Source: Syntrophosphaera sp035450685 (GTDB taxonomy: Bacteria > Cloacimonadota > Cloacimonadia > Cloacimonadales > Cloacimonadaceae). From it: a stretch of 64,000 bases of DNA. The notes beneath the pieces were generated by a model that was not told the DNA's origin, did no database searches, and was given only the letters and a program-made list of their open reading frames with translations. Shown in pieces: positions 28,332-38,498 of the stretch. The stretch is taken from positions 39,640 through 103,639 of the forward strand of contig DAOTNF010000007.1 of NCBI GenBank assembly GCA_035450685.1. The letters are read 5' to 3'. Position 1 is the stretch's first letter. Every line of letters starts with the position of its first letter. Position numbers and translations under genes: made by a program.

Positions 28332-29612
28332 TCAGAAATAGCGCAGCAGGATGTAGAAGGTGCAGATCACCAGCGAAAGCAGGGTGAAAACCGCGCTGAT
28401 CTTGGTGAAATCACGGAAGCGGATGTGATAGCCGTTGTGTTTGGCTATGCCGACGGCGACGATGTTGGCGGAAGCGCCGATGAGGGTGCCGTTGCCGCCC
28501 AGGCAGGTGCCCAGCGCCAGTGACCACCAGAGCGGATTGATGTCCGTGATCTGCCTGGCGACTTCGCCGATATGCTCGATCACGGGAATCATCGCCGCCA
28601 CAAAGGGCACGTTGTCGATGAAGGCGGAAAAGACTCCGGACAGCCAGAGGATGGCCAGCGAGGTCTCTTTTGCCCTGCCCTGCGTCAGCTCCACCACGCC
28701 ATTGGCCAGCATGTTGATAAAGCCTGTCTTGACCAGGCTTTCCACGATGATGAACAGCCCGATGAAAAAGAAGATCGTGACCCAGTCCACATCGTTCGTG
28801 AGCACGTGTTCCACCTTTTTACGGCTGCTGATGGCAAGAAGCAGCAGGCCTGCCGACATGGAGATCGTGGCTGTATGGATGCCCAGCACGCTTTGCAGTG
28901 CCAGCCCCACCAGCATCAGAAACAGCACTACGAGGGCGATCGCCAGCTTTTTCCTGCTCTTGATCAGGTTGTCTTCCTTATAGCTAAGCAAGCGGGCGCG
29001 GTTTTCGGTGCTCACCTTCATCCCTTTGCGATACATGAGCCAGATCAATCCGCAACTGAAGATTGTGGTGATGGTCGCCGGAGGCGTCAGATTGAGCATG
29101 AAATCTATGAAAGTGAGATTGGTGGCGCTGCCGATGATGATATTGGGCGGATCACCGATCATCGTTGCCGCGCCTCCGATATTGGAAGCCACCACCATTG
29201 TGATAATGAAGGGCACCGGCGAGATTTTCAGCTCCCCCGTGATCAGCAGCAGGATCGGCACCAGGATCATAACCGTGGTCACGCTGCCCAGAAACGCCGA
29301 TACAACGGCAGTGATCACAAACATATAGATCATGATCAGCAGCGGTTTTCCCCTGGCCAGCTTGGCGGTCTTGATCGCCATATACATAAACAGGCCGGTA
29401 TCCTTGAGCACGGAGATGACCAGCATCATCCCGATCAAAAAGAAGATCACGTTCCAGTCAACCGCGCTGAAGGCCTCGGGTTGCTGCAGGATTCCGGTCA
29501 GGATCAGCGCGAACCCTCCGATCATGGCGGCCAGCATCTTGTTGATCCATTCAGTTATGATCAACACATAGGTAATGATAAATATCGCCAGGGCTAAAAT
29601 CATCAGATACAT
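28332..29612 (-). CDS. SLC13/ArsB-type anion or Na+/H+ antiporter-like permease
   Basis: 426 residues with about ten to twelve hydrophobic segments. Conserved ArsB/NhaD/CitM superfamily patches include NIGGAATMIGDPPNIIIG in the first half and the symmetric GGNGTLIGASANIVAVGIA in the second, the two re-entrant substrate loops of the ion-transporter fold. Substrate cannot be decided (citrate-like anion, arsenite or Na+/H+). It starts 4 bases after the EIIA-CBS gene, which probably regulates it. Confidence 0.85.
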   Translation of the reverse strand: MYLMILALAIFIITYVLIITEWINKMLAAMIGGFALILTGILQQPEAFSAVDWNVIFFLIGMMLVISVLKDTGLFMYMAIKTAKLARGKPLLIMIYMFVITAVVSAFLGSVTTVMILVPILLLITGELKISPVPFIITMVVASNIGGAATMIGDPPNIIIGSATNLTFIDFMLNLTPPATITTIFSCGLIWLMYRKGMKVSTENRARLLSYKEDNLIKSRKKLAIALVVLFLMLVGLALQSVLGIHTATISMSAGLLLLAISSRKKVEHVLTNDVDWVTIFFFIGLFIIVESLVKTGFINMLANGVVELTQGRAKETSLAILWLSGVFSAFIDNVPFVAAMIPVIEHIGEVARQITDINPLWWSLALGTCLGGNGTLIGASANIVAVGIAKHNGYHIRFRDFTKISAVFTLLSLVICTFYILLRYF

Positions 29613-29616
29613 TATA

Positions 29617-30516
29617 TTACACCGTTATAACCTTGCGCAGGATGTCTGTTGCCGTTACCACGCCCACCAGTTTGCCCTCGTCAACGATACTGACGAAACT
29701 CTTGCGGTGCCTGATCATCAGTGCCACCGTTTCCACGATGGATGCCTTGGGATGCAGCACCGGCTCCTCTCTCACCATGATCTCGCCCACCGTGGCGACG
29801 TCCATGGTCTCAAACAGCTTTTCCAGAGGTTCAAAAGAGAGCAGAAAGTTCAGATTGTCAATCATCATCAGATAGTCCGGCACCCCGACCTTGAGCAGGT
29901 TGAGCACGTTCACCTCGCCCAGATAGTGTCCCTCCTCATCCGTGACCGGCACCATCGAAATCTCCTTGTCGCTCATGATCAGGCTCAGTTTGCTCAACAG
30001 CGTATCCGGGCTCACCGAGATGGGATTGGTGGTCATGATATCGCCGATGCAGACTTCCTTTTTCACCTCGATCCCGTGCTGCTTGACAACCTGCACCACC
30101 CCGTGCCCGTCGTTCTGCTGCCTCAGCTCTTCCATCAGTTCGGAATCGCGGGACATCTTCAAGAGCGCCGAAACTATGTTCAGATAGGTATTGGAGCTGC
30201 TTTTGTCCGTGATGATCATCACCACCCAGGAAACCTTTATATCCTCCGATGGCACCGGATTCTGCAAAAAGCTCATCGCGATCAGGGTGTCGTCCAGTCC
30301 TTCCAAACGCACGTGCGGGATGCCAATTCCGCTGGGATAGGCTGTGTGCGATTGTGCTTCCCTCTGGCGCACCAGGCGCATCAGTTGCGAGCAGCTCACT
30401 GGCAGCTTGTGATAGCGGCATATCAGCTCCACCAGCCCCTGATAGATCGTGTCGAGATCCAATACCCGCTGTTCGTGCAGGATCATCCGGGAATCAAGAA
30501 AGCCGGCCAATTGCAT
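29617..30516 (-). CDS. PTS EIIA-like domain fused to CBS pair
   Basis: 299 residues. Residues 1-150 resemble a fructose/nitrogen-type PTS EIIA domain, with the phosphoryl-accepting histidine in YPSGIGIPHVRLE. Residues about 158-299 form two CBS motifs (IGDIMTTNPISVSPDTLLSK and VGEIMVREEPVLHPKASIVE), which commonly bind adenine nucleotides. No HPr, EI, EIIB or EIIC is present in the window, so a regulatory role for the adjoining permease is inferred. Start ATG follows AGAGGTG. Confidence 0.82.
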   Translation of the reverse strand: MQLAGFLDSRMILHEQRVLDLDTIYQGLVELICRYHKLPVSCSQLMRLVRQREAQSHTAYPSGIGIPHVRLEGLDDTLIAMSFLQNPVPSEDIKVSWVVMIITDKSSSNTYLNIVSALLKMSRDSELMEELRQQNDGHGVVQVVKQHGIEVKKEVCIGDIMTTNPISVSPDTLLSKLSLIMSDKEISMVPVTDEEGHYLGEVNVLNLLKVGVPDYLMMIDNLNFLLSFEPLEKLFETMDVATVGEIMVREEPVLHPKASIVETVALMIRHRKSFVSIVDEGKLVGVVTATDILRKVITV

Positions 30517-31326
30517 AAAGCACCTCTTCTTTTCTACTAATTGTCAAATCCCTTTCCCCTCGCGGAGATGACGCATGCCGTTCAGAACTCTCTGATAAAG
30601 CAGGAGATGTGAAACGCATTCAGGATTTATCGGACTTTATGCGGCTCTGATTTATTCCGTCAAGCTAAATGTGTGAACTGTCTCTATCGCCATAGCCTGA
30701 GCGGCAGCCTGTCCAGCCTGCCTGCAAGGCACAGAACGCATTCATAGCACCTATATATATGGAAGGAGGTGTTTTAATGTTTAGATTTTTTCAGGTGCAG
30801 AAGGTATCGCCCTCATTTGATACCAGAGGATATGGCCCCATCATCCTTAGGTCAACCTTATAAATTATAAGGATGACCTAAGGAAGACCCCTGCCGAAGA
30901 GAGGGTTGCAAATGAGAGTGGAAAATAATCCAAATGCAGGTTTCATAGCCCAATCTCCCTCTACAAAGCATTTTCCGTATTCAAGATAGCAAATATAATC
31001 ATAACATTATATATGTTCCGCCCGTAAATAAGACTTGACATCAATTTGAAGATATATTTTATTGCGACTCGATCTTCGGTGACCCCGCAGTGAGATCTGT
31101 CAGGCCATCGGGTTCATTGTTTGTAGCATGGCTAACCAGTTATTCGGAAACTGTATATTGGGATTGTTGGCGCTACTCCTGTATTCCAGCCGGTTAGTCC
31201 TCCCGCGCAGACGAGAAGTATATGAAAAATATATAGATTGTCTATAGGCGGGCACCCTCCAGCAGGCTGCCCATGAGCGGTCCGGGATATAAACCGGGCT
31301 ATCGGAAAAACAAGAGGAGTAAAAGA
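30517..31326. other. Intergenic region between divergent units
   Basis: About 800 bases without a supported gene. It contains the palindrome P4 and, inverted relative to other islands, the AGCACCTATATATATGG piece (about 30746-30762). That suggests the whole 30.74-30.90 kb stretch is one element of the P family in minus orientation. The rest is AT-rich. A TTGACA at 31035-31040 may be a -35 box for the following cluster, but the -10 is poor. Confidence 0.5.
30844..30884. repeat. Palindromic element P4 (best-preserved copy)
   Basis: Arms of 20 bases beginning TCCTTAGGTCAACC and their near-exact complement ending TGACCTAAGGA, around a central A, with a single mismatched pair. It is the most complete palindrome of the P family in the window. 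Confidence 0.8.
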
Positions 31327-34300
31327 ATGCGACGAACTCTTTTTTTGGTTTTATTCCTAACGGCATTGTTGGGAATAGTAGGTTTGAGGGCTGCAACAAT
31401 CAATGTTCCCACGGATCAGCCAACGATCCAGGCGGCAATTGGGGCAGCAAACAGTGGCGATGTAATCCAGGTTGCCAATGGCAGCTATTCCGCCACGGCC
31501 ACATTGGTTATCGATAAAAGCCTCTCGATCATCGGCGAATCAGAAAGCGGAGTGGTCATCGATGTTACGGCCGCCACCAGTTATGGTATCCATATTAAAG
31601 CCAGCGGCGTGACATTGCGAAACTTCACGGTGCTGCCAAACCCGAATTCGAATGACCACTATTGCATCAAAGCCAACCCAGCCACATTGCCGGTAATTTA
31701 CGAAAACCTGACGCTGGACCACATCACCATAAACGGATCAAGGAGGTCTGCGTTTGACGTTCACGGATATAACAATGTTGTTTTGAGCAACCTGACCGCG
31801 ACCGGCACCACAAGGGGTGTAGGCATTGCAATATCAGGTTGCCACAACGTTGATATGTCCAATATCACGACCTCCGGAAACGCATGGGGCGGGGTTGCTG
31901 TATATGTGTCCAAGCCACAATACCTCAACAGAGGATCCGATAATGTGAACTTTGACTTTGCCAACAGCACCCTGGCGGATGGAATCTACGCTGAAGACGA
32001 AGAAGGTCTTGTTAACACCAACATCCATATCCTGAATTATACATATGGTATTAACAACAACTACGCCACCAACCCCACAAAAAACATTGAATTTTATATC
32101 GAGGGTGCTTTGGCAGACGCGCTTTACTTGGGAGCTGGATTCAACAACAAGTACAACAATATGGAATCCTATGTTTGGGCCAATGCCAATCCCATAGAGA
32201 ATTACCACGTAGGTCCCGGCATGGCTATCCAGGCCGCGATCAATGCTGCCACCCCCGGCGATGTGATTCAGGTTGCCAATGGCAACTACCCCGAGCAACT
32301 GAACATCAACAAAGCTCTCACGATCAATGGCGAAGATGGAGCTACCCTCGATGGGTCCACGCTTGGCTCAGATAAAGTAGGTGTAAGAATCAAATCTGGG
32401 AATGTCACTTTCAACAACATTGATGTTATCAACTTTAGTGGTAATGGTATAATCGTTGGTTACGAAGCATCCACTCCTGGGAACCTTCAGAATGTGCACA
32501 TCACAAATTGTCTGGTTTCTGGCGTTAACCCCGGATCCAGCCATGGTTTCGGTATTTATGTGGGATATGAATCCGAAGGTTTTGGTAATGGAAAGCTGAC
32601 TGGTCACTTGGATTATTCTGGTCTGTTGATAGAGAATAACGAGATCAGCTATACTGCCAATGCCGCTCTGGTTTTGCAATCGGTCACTGCAGTCACCGGG
32701 ACATTGCAGGTACAAGGTAATCACCTGCATCATGCCAATAGTAGCGGAGTATGGGTCGATTGCGCAAGGAACATAGAGTTCGAGGGTAACACCATAGATC
32801 AAAACAACTATGGCTTCTTCTTATCTGCCTATGCTGAACCATGGTATCAACAAGATGGCTCCTACAGCCCGATGAACATAAGTATAATTGATAATGAGAT
32901 TACCAACAATAACACTATGGGTATTGGGCTATATAATGGTTGGACTTCAACAATACAGATCGAAGATAATCTGATTGATGGAAATCCTGCAAGTAGCGGA
33001 GTAAAAAATTTCTTGTCAGGTTCCCTCGATGCCTCTCCCAACTGGTGGGGCGACACTGATCCCAGTGATGATACATCTAGCAATGTTCTCTACGATCCTT
33101 GGTGGGCAAATGCTGAAATGACAGTACTCGGATCAAACAATTATATAGCTGGTAACAGTTATACATTCACTGTCCACTCGCCCAATTCCGAGGATGGAGC
33201 AACAGCATATATCTGGGGTTTTTACACCAAAAATAGTGGTGGTTGGGCGAATACAACGTATGGAACTGGGGTCTTTAGTAATGGATACGCCACAGTTACC
33301 TACACTGTGCCTCAGGATTATAAGAAGGATTTTTACTGGGAAGTAATAGCCTATCAATCCCCCAACAGCCAGGTAAGGTGCAAACGGTGGAATACAGCCG
33401 GGCCCTGGAGCCAGTTCGATACCTATGTGCTCGACGGACAAACAATTGAAATGGAAACATACAGGTTTGAAGAATTTGAAGTGGACCGGGAAACAGCAAG
33501 TTTCAAGATGGTAGGAATTGGCGGTGTAATGCCGACTGACGTGGATGCCGCCACTGTCGAGGTAATCGTTCCCTGGTCAGGTGACATTAACGATTACAAC
33601 AATTCTGTTTATAACAATGACACCGTGTTCTGTAAAAAGGGTTTGCTGCCAAGCTACGCCGCCAACCTTGGATATGATGTGCAAGTTGTCGCATCCAATC
33701 CAAGTGCCCCGATGTTCCAGGAAATCAGGATCACAAAGCCCAGCGTTGGCTATGATGTAACCTTGTTTGGATTTAGGATTCCGACAGGTGATGATCCGCT
33801 TGGCTACATGTGGTGGACAACCTTCTACATCGAACCGGTGCAGAATATGGTTATGAATTATGACCCTGCCACCGGTATTTGCACCGGCAGCTTCTCCGCA
33901 CCTCTGGAGTACTATCAGCAGTACTTCATACAGCCTGTAGCGGAAATCTACGTAGACACAAACTTAAAATACTACTACACTCCCGGTTCCATGGATCTTA
34001 TCCTGAGCGGCGGGATGTTAACACCTATCAGGAATATAACCACTGGTGCCTATTATGAAACCATCCAGGCAGCCATCGACGCGGCTGGAGCCGGACATGT
34101 TATCGAGGTGCAGCCCGGCACCTATATCGAACAACTGCATGTCACTACCGAAAACCTCACCATCCGCGGGGCTGGCACTGATCCGGTGGTGATCCAGTCG
34201 CCGGATGTCCTGCCTCTGTCGTTCACAACCTCAGCAGCTAACAAGCCGGTCGTGTTCGTGGATGGCGTGCAAGAATTCACGCTTAAAAACGTAACCGTGG

Positions 34301-37300
34301 ACGGCAACAACAAAGGAAACAATAACTACCGCTTCTGTGGAGTCTCGTTCTGGAACGCTGGCGGTACCCTCGAAGACGTGGATGTAATCAACATCATGAA
34401 CGATACACTCAGTGGCGCTCAGCATGGCGTTGGCGTATATGCCTACAACAATACACCGCTTGTGGACTATACGATCAACATGAACAGGGTGCTGGTCGAT
34501 AATTTCCAGAAAACCGGGGTTGCTTTGAACGGTAATGGAGAAAGCCAAAATCTGACAGTTAATCTGGACTATGTCACAGCAATCGGCGAGGGACAAACTG
34601 GGACAATAGCCCAAAATGGCATCCAGGTCTGGGATTGCACAGGCACGATGGACAACTGCAACGTTAGCGGCATTTACTATACTGAAAGTGGTTGGACCGC
34701 CAGTGGAATAATAGTCTCAAATTGTGTAGATATGGTGCTGACTGGCAACACTGTAACGGATAGCCAGACAGCAATATACTCTCAGTACAATACCGGGGTA
34801 GATTATTTCTACAACCAGATCAGCGATGGCTGCTATTATGGATTATATGACTTTAATTCGTCCGACCTGGTTGCCGACCACAACACCATCACAGGATTAC
34901 GCGTTGGAATGTGGTTAAGTCCCGGAGCGACGGTTACCAATAACACTATAAGCGACTGTAAGTACGCAGTTATTCTCGATCCCGGCACCGGCTACACAGT
35001 CACAGGCAATCAATTTGCAAACAACTACATTCACATCGAAGTTGATGGAGCTGAACCTGACGTAAACACCCTTGTGCCTCCTGTAAACACATATCTCCCC
35101 ACATACATGATAGTTGACCAGATTATCTACGGCAACGCGGCGTTACTGTACGTTGACGTGCCAGATGAAGTGATCCCCAACAGCTTCCAACAGACCTATT
35201 CAGTGAAAGCGTCGTATATAGAAGGCCTGCGCGGATTTGAAATTACACTGAAAATTCCCAGGGCCGATTTCGTACAACCTGTTCATACTGGATCAAACAT
35301 CGATTTCGCCCTTGGTTCTGCTTACTCTGGATATAGTAGTGCTATGTTGATGCCAATCATATACGACGACTCAGATCAAGATTACTACCTCTATACCATT
35401 ACCGGCAGCTATCTTGGCGGTGCAGACGGTATTACCGGCGCGGACAAGGAACTGCTCACGGTGAAACTCACCAGCAACGCGGATCCCTACACCAATGTCC
35501 CAATCCCCGGTTGCAACATAATCATCGACTACGATAGCGTGATACTTAGAGATCAAATGAATGCCACCATCGTCTGTGCCGGTACCGTTGACGGATGGGT
35601 GCTGATCGACAGTGGAGACCCCCTGGTCGTGATCGACAACATCGCCTCCTACCCCGAGCCCTATGTGGTGCAGGTGAATAGCGATGGCATCATCGAACCC
35701 GTGTTCAACCTCACCTATACCGACGATTGGGATCTTGCTACAGCCCTCTACCTGATACAGGCTGAGGATGCCATAGCTCCGAACGATCCGGGCGATTTCA
35801 GCACGGTCGTTGGCGCAGTGGACGGCGTCCTGACCGATATCGACAACTGGACCCTGCCCATCGGCTCACTGGCTGAAGGCACCTATACCGCCTATCTGCT
35901 GGTGGTGGATGAGGCTGGCAACTTCTACATCCTGGATTGGGATTTCATTATCGACCTCACCGGTCCCGCCGCGGTGGTCTGGGAACCTCAGATGACTGCT
36001 GAACTGCATCCCTGCCGTACCACGCCAAACGCTAACAACTCCATCGACCTGATGTGGACCAACACCGGCGACGTGGTGAAGAACCATATCTGGATCCTGA
36101 GCTATGGCGACGCCATGGGCGGAGATGCTGCCAACCACTATCCGGAATATGAAAACCACCAGGAACCCGCTTCCATCACCGCTCCCGATCCCTATGGCGC
36201 GAGCCCGCAGAACGGCTGGGTGAAATACACGGTCGATCCTGTTCCCGCCACCTTCCCCTATGCCCTCACCGGTATGGAGCGTGGTTATTACTACGTGACC
36301 ATATTCGCGCAGGATGCCGCCGGCAACATTAGCGAAGCCCCCGAAGCCCCCTTCTACCGCGAGTCCATTTCCTACTGGCCTGGCGACGTGGTGGTCGAAG
36401 GCCAGGTTCTGGATAACGATATTGCCATGCTAACCGGCGCCTGGGGACGCGGCGTGACTTCCAATCTGCCCTGGGATGATGCTTACAACGTCATCGATGT
36501 GGGACCCTCCACGGACTATATGCGCCGTTCCCGCCCCACTCCCGATAACAAGATCGACATTGAAGACCTGATGATGTTCGCCATGAACTACTACAACACG
36601 AGCTATACCAATTACATCAGGAACTTCCCCGAAACCAATCCCATCGAGATCAGCCTGAACAGCCACAGCGCCGCCGACCAACTGGTCGTGGAACTGGTTC
36701 TGGATGGCAACGCCGGCTTTGTGAAAGGCCTGAACATCCCCGTGAGCTATGGCAACGGCCTGCATCTGCTTGACGTGGCAAGCGGCGAAGTGTGGCCTGA
36801 AGGCAGCCTGTTGCTGCACACCAATGCCGATGGCAGGGTCACTGTATCCATAGCAGCCATGGGAGCTGACGCGGTCGTGGAAGGCAATGGCGTGATCGCC
36901 ACCCTCACCTTCGCCGTGACTGGCGCCAACACCGACCTGGCTTTGGAGCACATGACAGCCCGCACCTGTGACAACCAGGAAATCGAGATCGAAAACAATC
37001 CCACCGGCGACTTGAACAACGGAGAAGTGGTGAATGTGATCCCCGCCCACAGCTATCTGGGCAGCAACTATCCTAACCCCTTCAACCCCAGCACCACCAT
37101 CCAGTTTGGGATCAAGGAAGCTGGATTTGTAAAGATCAAAGTATTCAACGCCCGTGGACAGCTTATCCGCACCCTGGTGAACGACAGCAAGGCTGCCGGA
37201 ACCTACCAGGCAACCTGGAACGGTTTGGACGAAAACAACCGCCCCGTGGCCTCGGGAGTTTATATCTTCCGCATGGAAACCAAGGGTAAAGTGCAGACCA

Positions 37301-37323
37301 CCAAAGGTATCCTAATCAAATAA
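31327..37323 (+). CDS. Secreted beta-helix / cohesin-dockerin-like protein with T9SS type A sorting domain
   Basis: 1998 residues from the ATG at 31327 (AGAGGAG upstream). Signal peptide RRTLFLVLFLTALLGIVGLRA. Three parallel beta-helix regions each open with a periplasmic copper/pectate-lyase-like TIQAAI.AA..GDVIQVANG motif (near residues 33, 298 and 912). A cohesin-like domain lies around 1277-1420, an Ig-like region around 1425-1545, a dockerin-like pair (GQVLDNDIAML and PDNKIDIEDLMMFAMNYY) around 1684-1758, a second cohesin-like domain around 1770-1890, and a Por sorting domain from about 1911 (NYPNPFNPSTTIQFGI). The first two thirds are visibly AT-richer than the end. Carbohydrate binding or cleavage is possible but unproven. 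Confidence 0.85.
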   Translation: MRRTLFLVLFLTALLGIVGLRAATINVPTDQPTIQAAIGAANSGDVIQVANGSYSATATLVIDKSLSIIGESESGVVIDVTAATSYGIHIKASGVTLRNFTVLPNPNSNDHYCIKANPATLPVIYENLTLDHITINGSRRSAFDVHGYNNVVLSNLTATGTTRGVGIAISGCHNVDMSNITTSGNAWGGVAVYVSKPQYLNRGSDNVNFDFANSTLADGIYAEDEEGLVNTNIHILNYTYGINNNYATNPTKNIEFYIEGALADALYLGAGFNNKYNNMESYVWANANPIENYHVGPGMAIQAAINAATPGDVIQVANGNYPEQLNINKALTINGEDGATLDGSTLGSDKVGVRIKSGNVTFNNIDVINFSGNGIIVGYEASTPGNLQNVHITNCLVSGVNPGSSHGFGIYVGYESEGFGNGKLTGHLDYSGLLIENNEISYTANAALVLQSVTAVTGTLQVQGNHLHHANSSGVWVDCARNIEFEGNTIDQNNYGFFLSAYAEPWYQQDGSYSPMNISIIDNEITNNNTMGIGLYNGWTSTIQIEDNLIDGNPASSGVKNFLSGSLDASPNWWGDTDPSDDTSSNVLYDPWWANAEMTVLGSNNYIAGNSYTFTVHSPNSEDGATAYIWGFYTKNSGGWANTTYGTGVFSNGYATVTYTVPQDYKKDFYWEVIAYQSPNSQVRCKRWNTAGPWSQFDTYVLDGQTIEMETYRFEEFEVDRETASFKMVGIGGVMPTDVDAATVEVIVPWSGDINDYNNSVYNNDTVFCKKGLLPSYAANLGYDVQVVASNPSAPMFQEIRITKPSVGYDVTLFGFRIPTGDDPLGYMWWTTFYIEPVQNMVMNYDPATGICTGSFSAPLEYYQQYFIQPVAEIYVDTNLKYYYTPGSMDLILSGGMLTPIRNITTGAYYETIQAAIDAAGAGHVIEVQPGTYIEQLHVTTENLTIRGAGTDPVVIQSPDVLPLSFTTSAANKPVVFVDGVQEFTLKNVTVDGNNKGNNNYRFCGVSFWNAGGTLEDVDVINIMNDTLSGAQHGVGVYAYNNTPLVDYTINMNRVLVDNFQKTGVALNGNGESQNLTVNLDYVTAIGEGQTGTIAQNGIQVWDCTGTMDNCNVSGIYYTESGWTASGIIVSNCVDMVLTGNTVTDSQTAIYSQYNTGVDYFYNQISDGCYYGLYDFNSSDLVADHNTITGLRVGMWLSPGATVTNNTISDCKYAVILDPGTGYTVTGNQFANNYIHIEVDGAEPDVNTLVPPVNTYLPTYMIVDQIIYGNAALLYVDVPDEVIPNSFQQTYSVKASYIEGLRGFEITLKIPRADFVQPVHTGSNIDFALGSAYSGYSSAMLMPIIYDDSDQDYYLYTITGSYLGGADGITGADKELLTVKLTSNADPYTNVPIPGCNIIIDYDSVILRDQMNATIVCAGTVDGWVLIDSGDPLVVIDNIASYPEPYVVQVNSDGIIEPVFNLTYTDDWDLATALYLIQAEDAIAPNDPGDFSTVVGAVDGVLTDIDNWTLPIGSLAEGTYTAYLLVVDEAGNFYILDWDFIIDLTGPAAVVWEPQMTAELHPCRTTPNANNSIDLMWTNTGDVVKNHIWILSYGDAMGGDAANHYPEYENHQEPASITAPDPYGASPQNGWVKYTVDPVPATFPYALTGMERGYYYVTIFAQDAAGNISEAPEAPFYRESISYWPGDVVVEGQVLDNDIAMLTGAWGRGVTSNLPWDDAYNVIDVGPSTDYMRRSRPTPDNKIDIEDLMMFAMNYYNTSYTNYIRNFPETNPIEISLNSHSAADQLVVELVLDGNAGFVKGLNIPVSYGNGLHLLDVASGEVWPEGSLLLHTNADGRVTVSIAAMGADAVVEGNGVIATLTFAVTGANTDLALEHMTARTCDNQEIEIENNPTGDLNNGEVVNVIPAHSYLGSNYPNPFNPSTTIQFGIKEAGFVKIKVFNARGQLIRTLVNDSKAAGTYQATWNGLDENNRPVASGVYIFRMETKGKVQTTKGILIK

Positions 37324-37335
37324 ATGTATCAAGAG

Positions 37336-37371
37336 GAGTTCGCCCCCCCCACGGGGCGGACTCCCCCTTTT
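37336..37371 (+). terminator. Intra-cluster hairpin, partial terminator
   Basis: An 11-bp stem GAGTTCGCCCC (37336-37346) / GGGGCGGACTC (37353-37363) with one G-T wobble, then CCCCTTTT. It sits between the 1998-residue protein and the next gene, 20 bases before the next ATG, and could reduce read-through. Confidence 0.6.
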
Positions 37372-37382
37372 AGGAAGAAGAA

Positions 37383-38498
37383 ATGAATTCCAGATTCTGC
37401 CTGTGTTTACTGCTGCTAATGGCCTCCCTGGGCTTGAGTGCGATCTCGGTAAGCATCACACCCAATCCCAAGGTGACCCAGGCGCAGCAGGACTTCACCG
37501 TGCATGTGACTCTGGACACCCCCACCGTGATCCGCGGTTGCACCGTGTGGTTCGAATACGATCCGGACAAGATTGAGTATCAGGGCGCCGAGATTGGAGA
37601 ATTGCTCAGCGGATTTGACCTATACTGGTTTCTGAGTGCCCGGGAAAGCCCCACCAGGATACGGGTTCCCTGCATCATTATGGGGGCAGAGCTGTATGTG
37701 ACCGGGCCCGGTGACATGCTCAACCTCAATTTTACCGCCCTCGCCGGAGATTTCAGCACCATTGACATCGTGAATATTCAACTTTACGACGTGATCGGCT
37801 ATGAAATCCCGGGTGTGGAAGCCTTTGACGGAGATGTGATCATCGGCGACGGCGCCGCCTACGGGAAGATCAAGTGCTGGCTGCAGGGGGCATACTCCGG
37901 GGGAGCCATGCTGACAACCCAGAATGCGGAGATTCCCCTCAATTCACCCTATCCCACCGCCCCCGCCTGCGTGGATTCCATTCCCGGGGATGTGGTGGAC
38001 TGGATGCTGCTGGAACTGCGCTCCGTCCACAACGGCCAGCCCGTGGGCAGCTACTCGCTGTTTTTGGACAGCGGCGGCTACCTGCGCACGCCTGGAAAGC
38101 CTTATCTGATCTTGATGAACAGCTCTCCTGGCCCTTACTATCTGGTGCTGAGGCACCGTAACCACATGGCCATCATGAGCGCCACAGCCCAGACACTGAA
38201 CAGCAGCGGAAGCCCCACCCTATTTGACCTGACCGATATCGCAAACATCTATGGCAATGGCGGGATGGTAGAGGTGGAGGAAGGCATCCATGCGATGGCC
38301 GCGGGAGACGCCGATGCCGACGGCAAGATCGGCGCTGTAGACCGAAATTCCCACTGGAGGGAACAAACCGGCTTGAACGGCTATCTTTCCGCGGACTTCA
38401 ACCTGGACGCCTATGTTTCCCCTGTTGACCTCAATGAGTTTTGGCGTCTCAATACCGGTTTATTGAGCACTGTCCCGCCCGCAGAGGTTCAGCCCTGA
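37383..38498 (+). CDS. Secreted cohesin-like/dockerin-like protein
   Basis: 371 residues. Signal peptide NSRFCLCLLLLMASLGLSA. Residues about 20-160 form a cohesin-like beta sandwich (VTLDTPTVIRGCTVWFEYDP, IEYQGAEIGELL). A middle domain (KIKCWLQGAYSGGAM to LRHRNHMAIMSATAQ) recurs in the 535-residue protein downstream. The C terminus is dockerin-like: GDADADGKIGAVDRNSHW and DFNLDAYVSPVDLNEFW, with D-x-D-x-D-G calcium-loop spacing in the first half. No Por sorting domain. The stop overlaps the next ATG (TGATG). Confidence 0.75.
   Translation: MNSRFCLCLLLLMASLGLSAISVSITPNPKVTQAQQDFTVHVTLDTPTVIRGCTVWFEYDPDKIEYQGAEIGELLSGFDLYWFLSARESPTRIRVPCIIMGAELYVTGPGDMLNLNFTALAGDFSTIDIVNIQLYDVIGYEIPGVEAFDGDVIIGDGAAYGKIKCWLQGAYSGGAMLTTQNAEIPLNSPYPTAPACVDSIPGDVVDWMLLELRSVHNGQPVGSYSLFLDSGGYLRTPGKPYLILMNSSPGPYYLVLRHRNHMAIMSATAQTLNSSGSPTLFDLTDIANIYGNGGMVEVEEGIHAMAAGDADADGKIGAVDRNSHWREQTGLNGYLSADFNLDAYVSPVDLNEFWRLNTGLLSTVPPAEVQP

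Noticed and set aside
31035..31063. Promoter with TTGACA before the 31.3-kb cluster
   Set aside because: The -35 word is perfect but no acceptable -10 lies at 16-18 bases; not listed as a promoter.
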